Origin: Nemorincola caseinilytica
GTDB lineage: Bacteria > Bacteroidota > Bacteroidia > Chitinophagales > Chitinophagaceae
Assembly (NCBI RefSeq): GCF_039540515.1
Contig: NZ_BAABFA010000004.1
Location: 248,001 to 312,000 of the forward strand
Direction of reading: 5' to 3'
Length of the DNA stretch: 64,000 nucleotides
Within the stretch, counting starts at the first letter, position 1, and every line of letters starts with the position of its first letter. The position numbers and the translations under genes are program-made. This document shows, piece after piece, positions 9,365 to 17,878 of the stretch. Below the pieces are notes generated by a model. It had not been told where the DNA came from. It searched no databases and saw only the letters and a list, made by a program, of their open reading frames with translations.

Positions 9365-9465
9365 TGTTCAGAACAATTAATTGTATCTATTTTCGTTTTT
9401 TTGTGATGGGTAGAACGGACAATTGATAGTATACGGCAGAGACCGCAAAGTGCCTCCGGGCACTT
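9365..9465 (+). promoter_or_regulatory. Palindromes, possible -7 box and leader hairpin before the DUF2141 gene
   Basis: Three elements lie in this stretch. TGTTCAGAACA (9,365-9,375) runs into CAATTAATTG (9,374-9,383), two overlapping perfect palindromes that could be an operator. TATTTTCG (9,388-9,395) is one base off the TAnnTTTG box. AAGTGCC-TCCG-GGCACTT (9,448-9,465) is a 7-bp hairpin with a stable tetraloop, ending 20 bases before the ATG at 9,486. A regulator is not identifiable. Confidence 0.4.
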
Positions 9466-9485
9466 ACTGATAACAGACAGATATT

Positions 9486-9935
9486 ATGACACTACTACCG
9501 AACAAACAACGAACCATATCCCTCTTCCTTTTTCTGTTCTTCTCTTTTACCAAGGCATATACGCAGAACGTGGATATTCTTTTCTCGGGTATACGATCGG
9601 TAAAGGGGCAGATAATAGTGAAGGTGTATGTAGATGAGAAGGGCTTTGATGATGACAAGCCTGTGCGGGTGATGAAATTCCCCAAGCGGGCGATAGCGAA
9701 TGGCGAGATGCGGGAAAAAGCGATACTGGAACCGGGTTCCTATGGCTTTGCCCTGCTGGACGATGAGAACAACAACGGAGTAATGGAATATAGCTTTCTG
9801 AGAATGCCCAAAGAAGGCTTCGGTTTTTCCAATTTCTACCTTACGGGTATGAAGAAGCCCAGGTTCGGACAGTTCGTGTTTACGCTGCCGAAGGACCAGA
9901 AAGTGAACATCGGCATGAAAATAAGATACCTGTGA
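9486..9935 (+). CDS. DUF2141 domain secreted protein
   Basis: A 149-residue protein with a signal peptide (LFLFLFFSFTKAYTQ, cut near residue 21). It continues as one DUF2141 domain: NVDILFSGIRSVKGQI, then FALLDDENNNGVMEY and MPKEGFGFSN, the blocks that define the family. DUF2141 proteins are exported, Ig-like beta-sandwich proteins of unknown function, common in Bacteroidota and Proteobacteria. It lies between the tRNA and holA, 45 bases before holA on the same strand, with which it may share a transcript. Its job there is not evident. Confidence 0.88.
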   Translation: MTLLPNKQRTISLFLFLFFSFTKAYTQNVDILFSGIRSVKGQIIVKVYVDEKGFDDDKPVRVMKFPKRAIANGEMREKAILEPGSYGFALLDDENNNGVMEYSFLRMPKEGFGFSNFYLTGMKKPRFGQFVFTLPKDQKVNIGMKIRYL

Positions 9936-9980
9936 TGCTGCCTCGCGGCATGGATAAATGAAGTAATTTCACCCTCGCAG

Positions 9981-11006
9981 ATGAATGCCGAATACAATAA
10001 GATAATACAGAATGTACAGATGGGCCAGTATGCGCCGGTATACCTGGCCGATGGCGAGGAGCCGTATTACCTGGACAAGCTGACAGATATATTTGAGAAC
10101 AAGGTACTACAGCCGCATGAGCGCGACTTCAACCTGACGGTACTGTATGGCAAGGATGCGCAGTGGCAGGATGTGGTGAGCGCATGCAGGCGTTTTCCGA
10201 TGTTCGCCGAGAAACAGGTGGTGATACTGAAAGATGCCGCACAACTACGCGGCGGCGAGGGCGATGATAAGGGCCTGAACGCTCTGCTGGGGTATATAGA
10301 GCATCCGTCGCCATCTACCATATTCTTCATAGAGCATCCGTTCAAGAAGGCCGATGTGCGTACCCGGTTCGTGAAGCGGGTAAAGGAAAAGGGCGTACAC
10401 TTCACATCGGACAAAGTGAAGGACGAGCGCCTGCCCGACTGGATAGAGCACCATGGCAAGGAAATAGGTTTTGCCATACCGCGACAGGAAGCCGAAATGC
10501 TGGCATCGTACCTGGGTGCCGATCTGCAGAAGATAGCCAACGAGATAGAGAAGATACGCATAAATGTGCCGGAGGAAAAACAGCTTAGCGCACAGCTTAT
10601 ACAGAAGTACATAGGCATAAGCAAGGAATACAACATCTTCGACTTCCCGGCCATGGTGACGGGTAACGACCGCGATAAGCTGTACCGGATGTTATCGTAC
10701 TTCCTGGCCAATAGCAAGGCTGCGCCTATGCCGCTGCTCATAGGTTCTTTCTACACGCACTTCAACAGGCTATATACAGCGAATTTTATGAAAGGCAAGA
10801 CCGATAAGGAAGCTGCCGCTGCACTGGGTATGGCCCCCTTCTTTGTAAAAGATGTGATGGCCCAGCTACCCCGCTGGCCACTGCAGCGGGTAGAGCGCTG
10901 CCTGCTGCTGCTATCGCTCTACAGCACCCGGGCCGTAGGTATAGACAGCGCTGCCGACGACCGCGAACTGCTAAAGGAAATGGTGGGCCGCATGCTGGAA
11001 GCATAG
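9981..11006 (+). CDS. holA: DNA polymerase III delta subunit
   Basis: The delta subunit opens the beta sliding clamp inside the clamp-loader complex at replication forks. The 341 residues match HolA in length and order. The N-terminal domain has GQYAPVYLADGEEPYYLDKL and RRFPMFAEKQVVILKDA. A middle AAA+-like domain lacks Walker motifs, as normal for delta. The segment LIQKYIGISKEYNIFDFPAMV precedes the C-terminal collar helices (FFVKDVMAQLPRW). The ATG at 9,981 gives a normal N-terminus. The gene probably shares a transcript with the DUF2141 gene upstream. The next gene has its own promoter. Confidence 0.95.
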   Translation: MNAEYNKIIQNVQMGQYAPVYLADGEEPYYLDKLTDIFENKVLQPHERDFNLTVLYGKDAQWQDVVSACRRFPMFAEKQVVILKDAAQLRGGEGDDKGLNALLGYIEHPSPSTIFFIEHPFKKADVRTRFVKRVKEKGVHFTSDKVKDERLPDWIEHHGKEIGFAIPRQEAEMLASYLGADLQKIANEIEKIRINVPEEKQLSAQLIQKYIGISKEYNIFDFPAMVTGNDRDKLYRMLSYFLANSKAAPMPLLIGSFYTHFNRLYTANFMKGKTDKEAAAALGMAPFFVKDVMAQLPRWPLQRVERCLLLLSLYSTRAVGIDSAADDRELLKEMVGRMLEA

Positions 11007-11044
11007 ACCTGATCGTTATCACCTGCGCATCCTGAAAAAAGAAT

Positions 11045-11052
11045 TATTTTTG
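11045..11052 (+). promoter_or_regulatory. -7 box placed for a leaderless DUF983 mRNA
   Basis: TATTTTTG fits TAnnTTTG exactly and ends only 4 bases before the ATG at 11,057, so transcription should begin at or within a base or two of the start codon. Confidence 0.5.
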
Positions 11053-11056
11053 CAGC

Positions 11057-11488
11057 ATGAGCTCTTCTTCTTCCGGCAGACCGTCTATGCTTGGGGCCAT
11101 GCTTACCATGAAATGCCCCAGTTGCAGGAAAACACATGTTTTTGTAAATAAAAGTATGTTCCCGCTGGGCGAGCTGGTATTGCTGAAAGACGAATGCGAG
11201 GTATGCGGGCAGAAGATGAAATCGGAGCGCAACAATGGCGGTGGCATCAACTATGCCCTTACCATGATCATGTTCTTCCTGAACCTGTGCTGGTACTGGC
11301 CCATCTTCGGCCTGTCTTACGAGGACGATAGTGTTTATTACTACCTGGTGGTAAGCTCGGTGATAGTGCTGCTGATGCAGCCATACCTTATGCGCCTTTC
11401 GCGCATGATATACCTGTACCTGTATGTGAGCTTTGGCGACAGCCGCAGGGTAGTGGTCTCTGATGAGGCACAGGAAAAGGCGCAATAA
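11057..11488 (+). CDS. DUF983 zinc-ribbon membrane protein
   Basis: 143 residues. The N-terminal MKCPSCRKTHVFVN and CEVCGQKMKSE give two CxxC pairs, a zinc-ribbon-like module. Two membrane helices follow at about 65-110 (ALTMIMFFLNLCWYWPI, YYYLVVSSVIVLLMQPYL). A short basic C-terminus with YLYVSFGDSRR matches the DUF983 family of Bacteroidota and alphaproteobacteria. Function is unknown. Because a -7 box lies 4 bases before the ATG at 11,057, this may be a leaderless mRNA. Otherwise translation could start at Met11, Met15 or Met18 just before the CxxC. It converges with the formyltransferase gene, 7 bases away. Confidence 0.88.
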   Translation: MSSSSSGRPSMLGAMLTMKCPSCRKTHVFVNKSMFPLGELVLLKDECEVCGQKMKSERNNGGGINYALTMIMFFLNLCWYWPIFGLSYEDDSVYYYLVVSSVIVLLMQPYLMRLSRMIYLYLYVSFGDSRRVVVSDEAQEKAQ

Positions 11489-11495
11489 TGAGCCA

Positions 11496-12251
11496 CTACG
11501 ATGGTTTTACCCATTCCTTGCAGAAGTATACCTTTTGCCCGCCTATGATGCAGTAGGGCGGCTCGAAGCCGAGCATGGATGTGGCCCTTACCTGGCGGTC
11601 TATCCGTTCATCATCCCAGTCCAGGTCTATCTGTTTCAGGGCGTTCATCTCTTTGCGCATATGCAGGCTGGTGCCGTATTTGGCCACCAGTAGCTGCTGC
11701 GCCACCGGCTGGTACTGGCCGTGTACTATATGTGCCAGCGTTTGCCGGAAGAGGTGCAGCGATGCATTGTAGGTAAGCTGGTACAGGTCGTTCACCCAGC
11801 AGTTCTGCGGTATGGGAAAACGTTTCTGGAACAGGATGTCGCCATGGTCTATACGGGTATCTATGCGGTGTATGGTAGTGCCGAACTCGGTCTTGTTCTC
11901 CAGTATGGCAAAGGAGAACTGGTTGCTGCCCCGGTACTCCGGCAGGGGGGCCATATGCAGGTTCACCGCTATCTGTGTGGCCTTGTCTATATGTTCTGCT
12001 TTCAGTATCTCGTGGTATTGCACCGAGTATATGATGTCGCATGCGGGCAGGTCGTTCAGCCTGGCCAGTACAGGTATACCGTGTGCTGCGGCCAGGGCGG
12101 TCAGGTCGTGCGCATTGCCGAATTCGCTGCGCCGGTTGGTGAGTATACCTGCTATCTCCAGGTCCAGTTCTGCGCGTTGGGAAATGAGGTAGGCGAGGCA
12201 TTCATAGCCGATGGGCTTGGAGCCCATGAAAATAATTCTCTTGCTAGGCAT
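11496..12251 (-). CDS. Formyltransferase family protein (methionyl-tRNA formyltransferase-like)
   Basis: 251 residues carrying one formyl_trans_N fold. The start is the ATG at 12,251 (MPSKRIIFMGSKPIG) rather than an upstream TTG. The nucleotide-like N-terminus has GSKPIGYECL. The family signature region reads NLHMAPLPEYRGSNQFSFAI, where the asparagine, the following His and the later DHGDILFQ (Asp) are expected catalytic positions for 10-formyltetrahydrofolate enzymes. It lacks the C-terminal domain of Fmt and ends after a short helical extension, so it is not the initiator-tRNA enzyme. A sugar-nucleotide or amino-sugar N-formyltransferase is plausible. It is divergent from the GT4 gene, 50 bases apart. 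Confidence 0.85.
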   Translation of the reverse strand: MPSKRIIFMGSKPIGYECLAYLISQRAELDLEIAGILTNRRSEFGNAHDLTALAAAHGIPVLARLNDLPACDIIYSVQYHEILKAEHIDKATQIAVNLHMAPLPEYRGSNQFSFAILENKTEFGTTIHRIDTRIDHGDILFQKRFPIPQNCWVNDLYQLTYNASLHLFRQTLAHIVHGQYQPVAQQLLVAKYGTSLHMRKEMNALKQIDLDWDDERIDRQVRATSMLGFEPPYCIIGGQKVYFCKEWVKPS

Positions 12252-12301
12252 ATGCTGCAAAAATAGGTCTTAAAAAAACTTATTCTATTTTAGCGGCACA
12301 A

Positions 12302-13525
12302 ATGAGTGAACGTAAAATACTGATAGTCACGAATCGTATTCCGTATCCTATGAAGGATGGTGGTAATCTGGCGATGCATGCAATGATAGATGGCTACCAC
12401 AAGGCCGGCTGGCAGGTGCATCTGCTATCTATGAATACCACAAGGCACAGGGTGAGGAGCGAACTGCTGAACAAGGTGTTCGCGCATTTGCAAGGGTTCT
12501 CTTGGGTGGATATGGATAACGAAGTGACCATGGGCGGCGTGCTGAAGAATTTTTTCTTCAGTACCGAGCCGGAACATGTGCAGCGTTTCCATACAGAAGA
12601 GTTCGAGACGAAACTGGTAGAGGTACTGAAAGACTTCAGGCCCGATGCCGTGCAGATAGAGAGTGTGTACCTTACCACATATCTGCCCGCCATACACAAG
12701 CACTCGTCTGCTGTTACCGTGCTGCGTGTACACAATGTGGAGTACCAGATATGGCAGGGCATGGCAGGCAAAACAAAGAACGTACTGAAAAAATATTACT
12801 TCAATAGTCTTGCAGAGCGCGTGCGCAACTATGAGCGCAAGGCCTGGAAGGACTACGACCTGCTGCTGGCCATTACCGAAAAGGATGCGCAACTGATACA
12901 CAGGCTGGAAGATGTGGCGCGTGTGATAATGGCGCCCTTCACCATAGAGGCCGATAAGGTGCGGCCGCCGGTGCAGGAAGAGCAATGGGCGGGCTACCAC
13001 ATAGGCGCTATGGACTGGATGCCTAATAAGGATGGTATGCGATGGTTCCTGCACAAGGTATGGCCCAAGGTACACAAGGCCGCACCGGGTTTCAGGTTCT
13101 ACTTTGCGGGCAGGCATATGGGTACCGAGTTCCTGGAGACGAAGCTGAACGGCGTAAAGTGCGAAGGAGAAGTAGAGGATGCCGATGCCTTCATAGCCGA
13201 TAAGAAGATACTGATAGTGCCGCTGCTATCGGGCGGGGGCATAAGGGTGAAGATACTGGAGGCCATGGCACAGGGCAAGATAGTGATAAGCACATCGAAG
13301 GGTATAAAAGGTATAGAGGCCCGGTCGGAGGAGCATTACCTGAGAGCTAACTCGCCGGAGCACTTTGCCAAATGGATAAAGTGGTGCATGGAGAACAAAG
13401 ATGCCGCCCGGAAGATATCGGAGAACGCACGCGCACTGGTGCTGGAAAAGTACGAGCGTGGCAAGGTGATGTCCATCATTACCGAAGAGGTGGACTATCT
13501 CGTTAAAATAAGAAAGCACCATTAG
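12302..13525 (+). CDS. Glycosyltransferase family 4
   Basis: A 407-residue cytoplasmic GT-B enzyme expected to transfer a sugar from a nucleotide donor to a glycan or lipid. The N-terminal lobe begins ILIVTNRIPYPMKDGGNLAMH, the usual glycine-rich acceptor loop. The C-terminal lobe has IGAMDWMPNKDGMRWFL, then FYFAGRHMG. The donor-binding stretch is KILIVPLLSGGGIRVKILEAMAQGK, with a glutamate where GT4 enzymes hold the donor phosphate. The final part is a helical tail. Its neighbour, the divergent formyltransferase, may belong to the same polysaccharide pathway. The stop codon is directly abutted by a palindromic repeat. Confidence 0.93.
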   Translation: MSERKILIVTNRIPYPMKDGGNLAMHAMIDGYHKAGWQVHLLSMNTTRHRVRSELLNKVFAHLQGFSWVDMDNEVTMGGVLKNFFFSTEPEHVQRFHTEEFETKLVEVLKDFRPDAVQIESVYLTTYLPAIHKHSSAVTVLRVHNVEYQIWQGMAGKTKNVLKKYYFNSLAERVRNYERKAWKDYDLLLAITEKDAQLIHRLEDVARVIMAPFTIEADKVRPPVQEEQWAGYHIGAMDWMPNKDGMRWFLHKVWPKVHKAAPGFRFYFAGRHMGTEFLETKLNGVKCEGEVEDADAFIADKKILIVPLLSGGGIRVKILEAMAQGKIVISTSKGIKGIEARSEEHYLRANSPEHFAKWIKWCMENKDAARKISENARALVLEKYERGKVMSIITEEVDYLVKIRKHH

Positions 13526-13554
13526 CCCCTCCCGGCCTCCCCCGAGGGGAGGAG
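13525..13554 (-). repeat. Type II palindromic repeat, minus orientation
   Basis: Reverse complement of the type II element (CTCCTCCCC, loop, GGGGGAGG, then GGGAGGGGC). It starts on the last base of the GT4 stop codon, so it is intergenic. Confidence 0.75.
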
Positions 13555-13592
13555 ATATTTTATAGTGTATAGGATGATAATAATTATGAACA

Positions 13593-13622
13593 GGACCGCC
13601 CTCCAGCATGAGAGGGCGGTCC
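13593..13622. terminator. Hairpin terminator between convergent GT4 and asnS genes
   Basis: GGACCGCCCTC (13,593-13,603) pairs perfectly with GAGGGCGGTCC (13,612-13,622) over an 8-base loop, followed by TTGTTT on the plus strand. It probably serves the GT4 gene and perhaps both. Confidence 0.75.
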
Positions 13623-13640
13623 TTGTTTATGAACATCGAT

Positions 13641-13703
13641 AAAGCCCACCTCCTCCCCTCGGGGGTGAACGCAAGTGAACGAGCGCAGCTCTAGGAGGGG
13701 CTT
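13641..13703 (+). repeat. Altered type II palindromic repeat abutting the asnS stop
   Basis: The copy reads CCTCCTCCCCTCGGGGG, then 27 unrelated bases (TGAACGCAAGTGAACGAGCG...), then GGAGGGGCTT. The central GGAGGTC of the normal element is replaced. The right end touches the asnS stop codon at 13,703-13,705. Confidence 0.6.
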
Positions 13704-15130
13704 TAGAACTCTGCGTTCTTGGGCGTGCGGGGGAAGGGTATCACATCGCGGATGTTGGTCATGCCGGTAACGAAGAGCACCATGCGCTCGAAGCCCAGCC
13801 CGAAGCCGGCGTGCGGCACCGTACCGAAGCGACGGGTATCGAGATACCAGTACAGCTCTTCGGTAGGTATGTGCATCTCGGCCATGCGTTTTTCCAGCAT
13901 ATCCAGGCGTTCCTCACGCTGCGATCCGCCCACTATCTCGCCTATACCGGGCGCCAGTATGTCCATGGCGGCCACGGTCTTGCCGTCGTCGTTCATGCGC
14001 ATGTAGAAGGCCTTTATGTCCTTGGGGTAGCCCGTCACTATCACAGGTTTTTTGAAGTGTTTCTCTACCAGGTAGCGTTCATGCTCGCTCTGCAGGTCTA
14101 TGCCCCATTTCACATCATACTGGAACTTCTTCTTCTTATATGCCGGTGAATCGAGCAGGATGTTTATGGCATCGGTATAGGTGATGCGCTCGAACCTGTT
14201 GTTCATTACGAACTCCAGTTTCTCTATCAGGCCCATCTCGCTGCGCTCGTTCTGTGGCTTTTGCTTCTCCTCGTCGGCCAGGCGCTGGGCTAGGAATTCC
14301 AGGTCCTCGCGGTTGTGCTCCATGGCATAGCCTATGATGTAGCGTATGAAATCCTCGGCGAGGTCCATATTGTCGTTTATGTCATTGAAGGCTACTTCGG
14401 GCTCTATCATCCAGAACTCGGCCAGGTGGCGTGCAGTGTTTGAGTTCTCGGCACGGAAGGTGGGGCCAAAGGTGTATACCTCGCCAAATGCCGTGGCCCC
14501 CAGCTCGGCCTCCAGCTGGCCGCTCACGGTAAGGTTGGTGCTGCGGCCGAAGAAATCTTCTTTGAAGTCTATACCGCCATCCTCGTTGCGTGGCGGGTTA
14601 TCGAACGGCAGGGTAGTGACGCGGAACATCTCGCCCGCGCCCTCGGCATCAGATGCCGTAACTATGGGCGTGTGCATGTACACAAAGCCACGGTCGTTGT
14701 AGAACTTATGTATGGCATATGCCAATGTATGGCGCACGCGGAACACCGCGCCAAAGGTATTGGTACGGAAACGCAGGTGCGCTATTTCGCGCAGGTACTC
14801 CAGGCTGGGCCTGTTCTTTAGCTGCAGCGGGAATTTTTCGGGGTCGCACTCGCCCAGTATGGTCAGGGTGTCGGCCTTTATCTCTACCCGCTGGCCTTTG
14901 CCCTGCGATGCTATGACGGTGCCATCTACACTTACAGATGCGCCATTAGTTATCTTTTTTACTATGTTCTCGTCGGTACCCAATTCTATGACTACCTGTA
15001 TATTGGCCATGCACGAGCCATCGTTGAGGGCTATGAACTGGTTGTTGCGGAAGGAGCGTACCCATCCTTTCACGTTCACTTTATAGTCGGTGTCCTGCCT
15101 GTTTAGTATCTCTTTTATTTTAGTGCGCAT
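13703..15130 (-). CDS. asnS: Asparaginyl-tRNA synthetase
   Basis: Charges tRNA-Asn with asparagine in the cytoplasm. 475 residues from the ATG at 15,130 (MRTKIKEIL); an in-frame ATG at 15,145 would add five residues (MKHTT), and the shorter start fits the family better. The N-terminal OB fold holds KVNVKGWVRSFRNNQFIALNDG. The class II core has motif 2 at FRAENSNTARHLAEFWMIEPE and motif 3 at GFGLGFERMVLFVTG. The Bacteroidota insertion (QKPQNERSEMGLIEKLEFV) is present. A near-consensus -7 box (TAATTTCG, complement of 15,173-15,180) lies upstream. It converges with the GT4 gene across two repeats and a terminator. Confidence 0.95.
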   Translation of the reverse strand: MRTKIKEILNRQDTDYKVNVKGWVRSFRNNQFIALNDGSCMANIQVVIELGTDENIVKKITNGASVSVDGTVIASQGKGQRVEIKADTLTILGECDPEKFPLQLKNRPSLEYLREIAHLRFRTNTFGAVFRVRHTLAYAIHKFYNDRGFVYMHTPIVTASDAEGAGEMFRVTTLPFDNPPRNEDGGIDFKEDFFGRSTNLTVSGQLEAELGATAFGEVYTFGPTFRAENSNTARHLAEFWMIEPEVAFNDINDNMDLAEDFIRYIIGYAMEHNREDLEFLAQRLADEEKQKPQNERSEMGLIEKLEFVMNNRFERITYTDAINILLDSPAYKKKKFQYDVKWGIDLQSEHERYLVEKHFKKPVIVTGYPKDIKAFYMRMNDDGKTVAAMDILAPGIGEIVGGSQREERLDMLEKRMAEMHIPTEELYWYLDTRRFGTVPHAGFGLGFERMVLFVTGMTNIRDVIPFPRTPKNAEF

Positions 15131-15430
15131 CGTTGTGTGTTTCATCCGCCGGGGCGGCTGTTTTAGGAACTGCGAAATTAAACATCGGGGCGTTCATGAA
15201 GTAATTTATTTAGCAGCGGGAAAAATATTTTTACTACCCCTGAAAAATATCTTCTACAGGTCTTCTGCTATAACCATGCTGGTTATTATAGCATGATATA
15301 TGTTGTTTTTGCTTTGTTTATTTTTTGCCACATAAGATCGCGCGAAGAGGGGCTTGAAACACTATGTTTTATGCATTTTTTTACCGAGATTTATATCGCC
15401 CAATACCCCTTAGTGCCCTGAAAACAAACT
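15131..15430. other. Divergent intergenic region between asnS and the STAS-like gene
   Basis: About 300 AT-rich bases with no gene. It holds the near-consensus asnS -7 box (15,173-15,180, minus), two copies of GAAAAATAT about 24 bases apart near 15,218 and 15,242, and a small inverted repeat ATAACCA-TGC-TGGTTAT near 15,270. I see no clear promoter of the STAS-like gene. Confidence 0.5.
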
Positions 15431-15823
15431 ATGAAGATACCTGAGAACGTAAAGGTCTACGAACTGCCGTCTTCCACTTTCTGGTTCGATGAGGACGGTA
15501 TCCTGCACTCCATAGCAAAGAAAGCACCTCCACAGACACTGGAAGAGGCTAAAAAGACCATGGCCCATTTCCTGGAGATAACCGGCGGGAAGAAATTCTG
15601 CATGTTATCGGACAGCACAGAGTCGCCGCCTGTGAACAAGGAGATGAGAGATTATGCGGCAGAGGTGATACCCCAGGTAGCAAAAGCTATTGCCATCATT
15701 TCAAGGTCATCGGTAGGCCGAATGGCCGCCAACCTGTTCTTTTCATTGAAAAAACAACCGTATCCCGTAAGGTTCTTCGAGAACGAGCATGATGCGAGGG
15801 AATGGCTAAAACAATATCTGTGA
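15431..15823 (+). CDS. STAS-like single-domain protein (DUF7793/SpoIIAA-like)
   Basis: 130 residues, no signal peptide. The alternating strand/helix pattern fits a STAS/SpoIIAA-like fold: FWFDEDGILHSIAKK strands, TLEEAKKTMAHFLEITGG helix, FCMLSDSTES strand, and a helix with AEVIPQVAKAIAIISRS. The closing segment YPVRFFENEHDAREWLKQYL matches small Bacteroidota proteins found beside histidine kinases. A serine phosphorylation site cannot be assigned with confidence. Its stop overlaps the next ATG (TGATG), so it is translationally coupled to the kinase. It may therefore modulate that kinase, which is inferred from position only. Confidence 0.7.
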   Translation: MKIPENVKVYELPSSTFWFDEDGILHSIAKKAPPQTLEEAKKTMAHFLEITGGKKFCMLSDSTESPPVNKEMRDYAAEVIPQVAKAIAIISRSSVGRMAANLFFSLKKQPYPVRFFENEHDAREWLKQYL

Positions 15824-17472
15824 TGGTGGTAGAGGACAAACGATTGCAACAGATCTTCGATCAGATAATAAGACTGGCGAATGCCGATTTCCATACCCCG
15901 GGTGTGATATCGGAGAAGAGGGACGATCTTGATTCCATCATAGTGGGGCTGAACCTGCTGGGAGAGGAGCTGGAATCGCATACGCTGAAGCTGAGGGAAA
16001 GCCAGGCCAGGCTGAACACTATACTGCTGCAACTGACCGAGGCGCAGCACCTGGCCGGCATAGGTAGCTGGGAGTGGGACATGGCGACCGATACCGTGAC
16101 CTGGACCGACGAGCTGTACCGCATATACGAGCGGTGCAGGGACGACTTTGAGACCAGCTACCAGAACTTCCTGGGCTGTGTACACCCTGATGACAGGGCA
16201 TATGTACATACGACCATAACGGAGGCATTCGCGAAAAAAGAGGCATACAGCTTCTCGCACCGCGTACTCGGCAGCGACGGTACAGACAAGATAGTGGCCT
16301 GCAGGGGCGAGGTATACCTGGATGAGCAGGGCAATATAACCAGAATGACAGGTACGGCACAGGATGTGACCGACCAGCGAAGGACAGAGGAAAAAATGGC
16401 CAGACTGGCCGCTATAGTGGAATCATCGCGCGATGCCATCATCAGCAAAACGGTGGACGGCTATATAAAAAGCTGGAACAAACAGGCCGAAGCGCTCTTT
16501 GGCTTCAGTGAGAGCGAGGTGCTGGACAAGCATGTATCGATGGTGATACCGCCCGATAAGCTGGAGGAAGAAAAGGATATACTGCACCAGATAAGCATGG
16601 GCAAGGGGGTGATAGACTATGAGACCGAACGAATGCGGAAAGATGGCACGGTAATAGATGTAGCGGCCACCATATCGCCCATAAAGAATGCTGCGGGTAC
16701 GATAGTGGGCGCATCGAACATACTGCGCGACATAACGGACAAAAAACTGGCCCAGGAAAAGCTGGTGGCTTATACAGAGGCTCTGGAACAGCGCAACAAA
16801 GAGACAGAACAGTTCGCCTACATAGCATCGCACGATCTGCAGGAACCGCTGCGTACCATTACCAATTACATTGGGCTATTTCAGCAGGACTATAAAGGAA
16901 AACTGGATAAGAACGCAGAAATATACCTGCAGTTCATTGCCAATGCATCGAACAGGATGAAAGCCCTGATAACTGACCTGCTGGAGTATACAAGGATAGA
17001 GAGCGACAGCGAGCCTGCTGCCATAGACCTGAATGTGCTGCTGCAGGAAGTGATAAGTGATATGCAGGCCACCATAGCAGATACCGGCGCTACCATCAAT
17101 GTTTCGCATATGCCTACGCTTACGGGCTATTATTCCAGCTACAGGTCATTGTTCCAGAACCTGATCAGTAATGCCATCAAATTCAGGAAGCCCGATGTGG
17201 CGCCCGTTATCAGCATCACATCGGCCGGGGCCGGCAAGGATGTGCTCTTCGAGGTACGGGACAATGGCATAGGTATAGAAAAACAATATTTCGATAAGAT
17301 ATTCATGATATTCCAGAAACTGCATTCGCGGTCGGAGTATCAGGGAACGGGTATAGGGCTGGCCCATTGCAAGAAGATAGTGGACCTGAGAGGAGGAAAG
17401 ATATGGGTAGAGTCTACCATAGGAGAGGGTAGCTCGTTCTATTTTACATTGCCAAAAAAACATATAATATGA
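15823..17472 (+). CDS. PAS-domain sensor histidine kinase
   Basis: 549 residues from the ATG at 15,823, which shares its A with the upstream stop; an in-frame ATG at 15,802 would add seven residues. No membrane helix is visible, so it is a cytoplasmic sensor. An N-terminal coiled-coil leads to PAS-1 (about 60-190, GIGSWEWDMATDTVTW) and PAS-2 (about 195-315, VESSRDAIISKTVDGYIKSW). HisKA has QFAYIASHDLQEPLR with the phospho-accepting histidine. The ATPase domain has LISNAIKF (N box), DNGIGI (G1) and GTGIGL (G2). The order matches the phytochrome-like PAS kinases of Bacteroidota. The stop overlaps the receiver gene by ATGA, and that receiver is the likely partner. Confidence 0.93.
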   Translation: MVVEDKRLQQIFDQIIRLANADFHTPGVISEKRDDLDSIIVGLNLLGEELESHTLKLRESQARLNTILLQLTEAQHLAGIGSWEWDMATDTVTWTDELYRIYERCRDDFETSYQNFLGCVHPDDRAYVHTTITEAFAKKEAYSFSHRVLGSDGTDKIVACRGEVYLDEQGNITRMTGTAQDVTDQRRTEEKMARLAAIVESSRDAIISKTVDGYIKSWNKQAEALFGFSESEVLDKHVSMVIPPDKLEEEKDILHQISMGKGVIDYETERMRKDGTVIDVAATISPIKNAAGTIVGASNILRDITDKKLAQEKLVAYTEALEQRNKETEQFAYIASHDLQEPLRTITNYIGLFQQDYKGKLDKNAEIYLQFIANASNRMKALITDLLEYTRIESDSEPAAIDLNVLLQEVISDMQATIADTGATINVSHMPTLTGYYSSYRSLFQNLISNAIKFRKPDVAPVISITSAGAGKDVLFEVRDNGIGIEKQYFDKIFMIFQKLHSRSEYQGTGIGLAHCKKIVDLRGGKIWVESTIGEGSSFYFTLPKKHII

Positions 17473-17876
17473 CGAAGAAACTGGAATGTATCTTGCTGAT
17501 CGATGATGATCTTGAAGATAGCTTCTTTCATAAGATCGTGATCGACAGGATGAACATTGCCAATTGCGTACAGGTAGCCATAAACGGGCTGGAGGCGCTG
17601 GAGTACCTGAAAGACGGAGACAAGCCTACGCCTGAATTGATATTCCTGGATATAAACATGCCTAAAATGAACGGGTGGGAGTTCCTGGAAGAGTACAAGC
17701 ACCTGGACCCCCAGCAGAAAGCGCGCATCACCATACTGATGCTAACCACATCCATCAATCCTGCCGACATCAGGCGGGCGCAGCAGATACAGGATGTTAC
17801 CGGCTATAATACCAAGCCATTGTCTTTAGAGATGCTCACAGATATAATGGAAAAACATTTTCCCGAGTATCTCTAG
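17469..17876 (+). CDS. Single-domain response regulator (Rcp1-like)
   Basis: 135 residues and only a receiver domain, so it must act by phosphotransfer or protein contact rather than by DNA binding. The acidic pocket is LIDDDLEDSFF. The phospho-accepting aspartate is in LIFLDINMPKMNGWEFL. The conserved Thr/Ser is in ILMLTTSINPAD, and the lysine in GYNTKPLSLEML. The N-terminal DDD-LEDSFFHK pattern is typical of receivers paired with bacteriophytochrome-like PAS kinases. It starts inside the kinase stop codon (ATGA) and is thus translationally coupled to it. Confidence 0.93.
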   Translation: MTKKLECILLIDDDLEDSFFHKIVIDRMNIANCVQVAINGLEALEYLKDGDKPTPELIFLDINMPKMNGWEFLEEYKHLDPQQKARITILMLTTSINPADIRRAQQIQDVTGYNTKPLSLEMLTDIMEKHFPEYL

Positions 17877-17878
17877 CC

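Noticed and set aside
13525..13703. The GC-rich palindromes as plain intrinsic terminators.
   Set aside because: They lack U-tracts, and the same sequences occur inside coding regions; only the hairpin at 13,593-13,622 is called a terminator.
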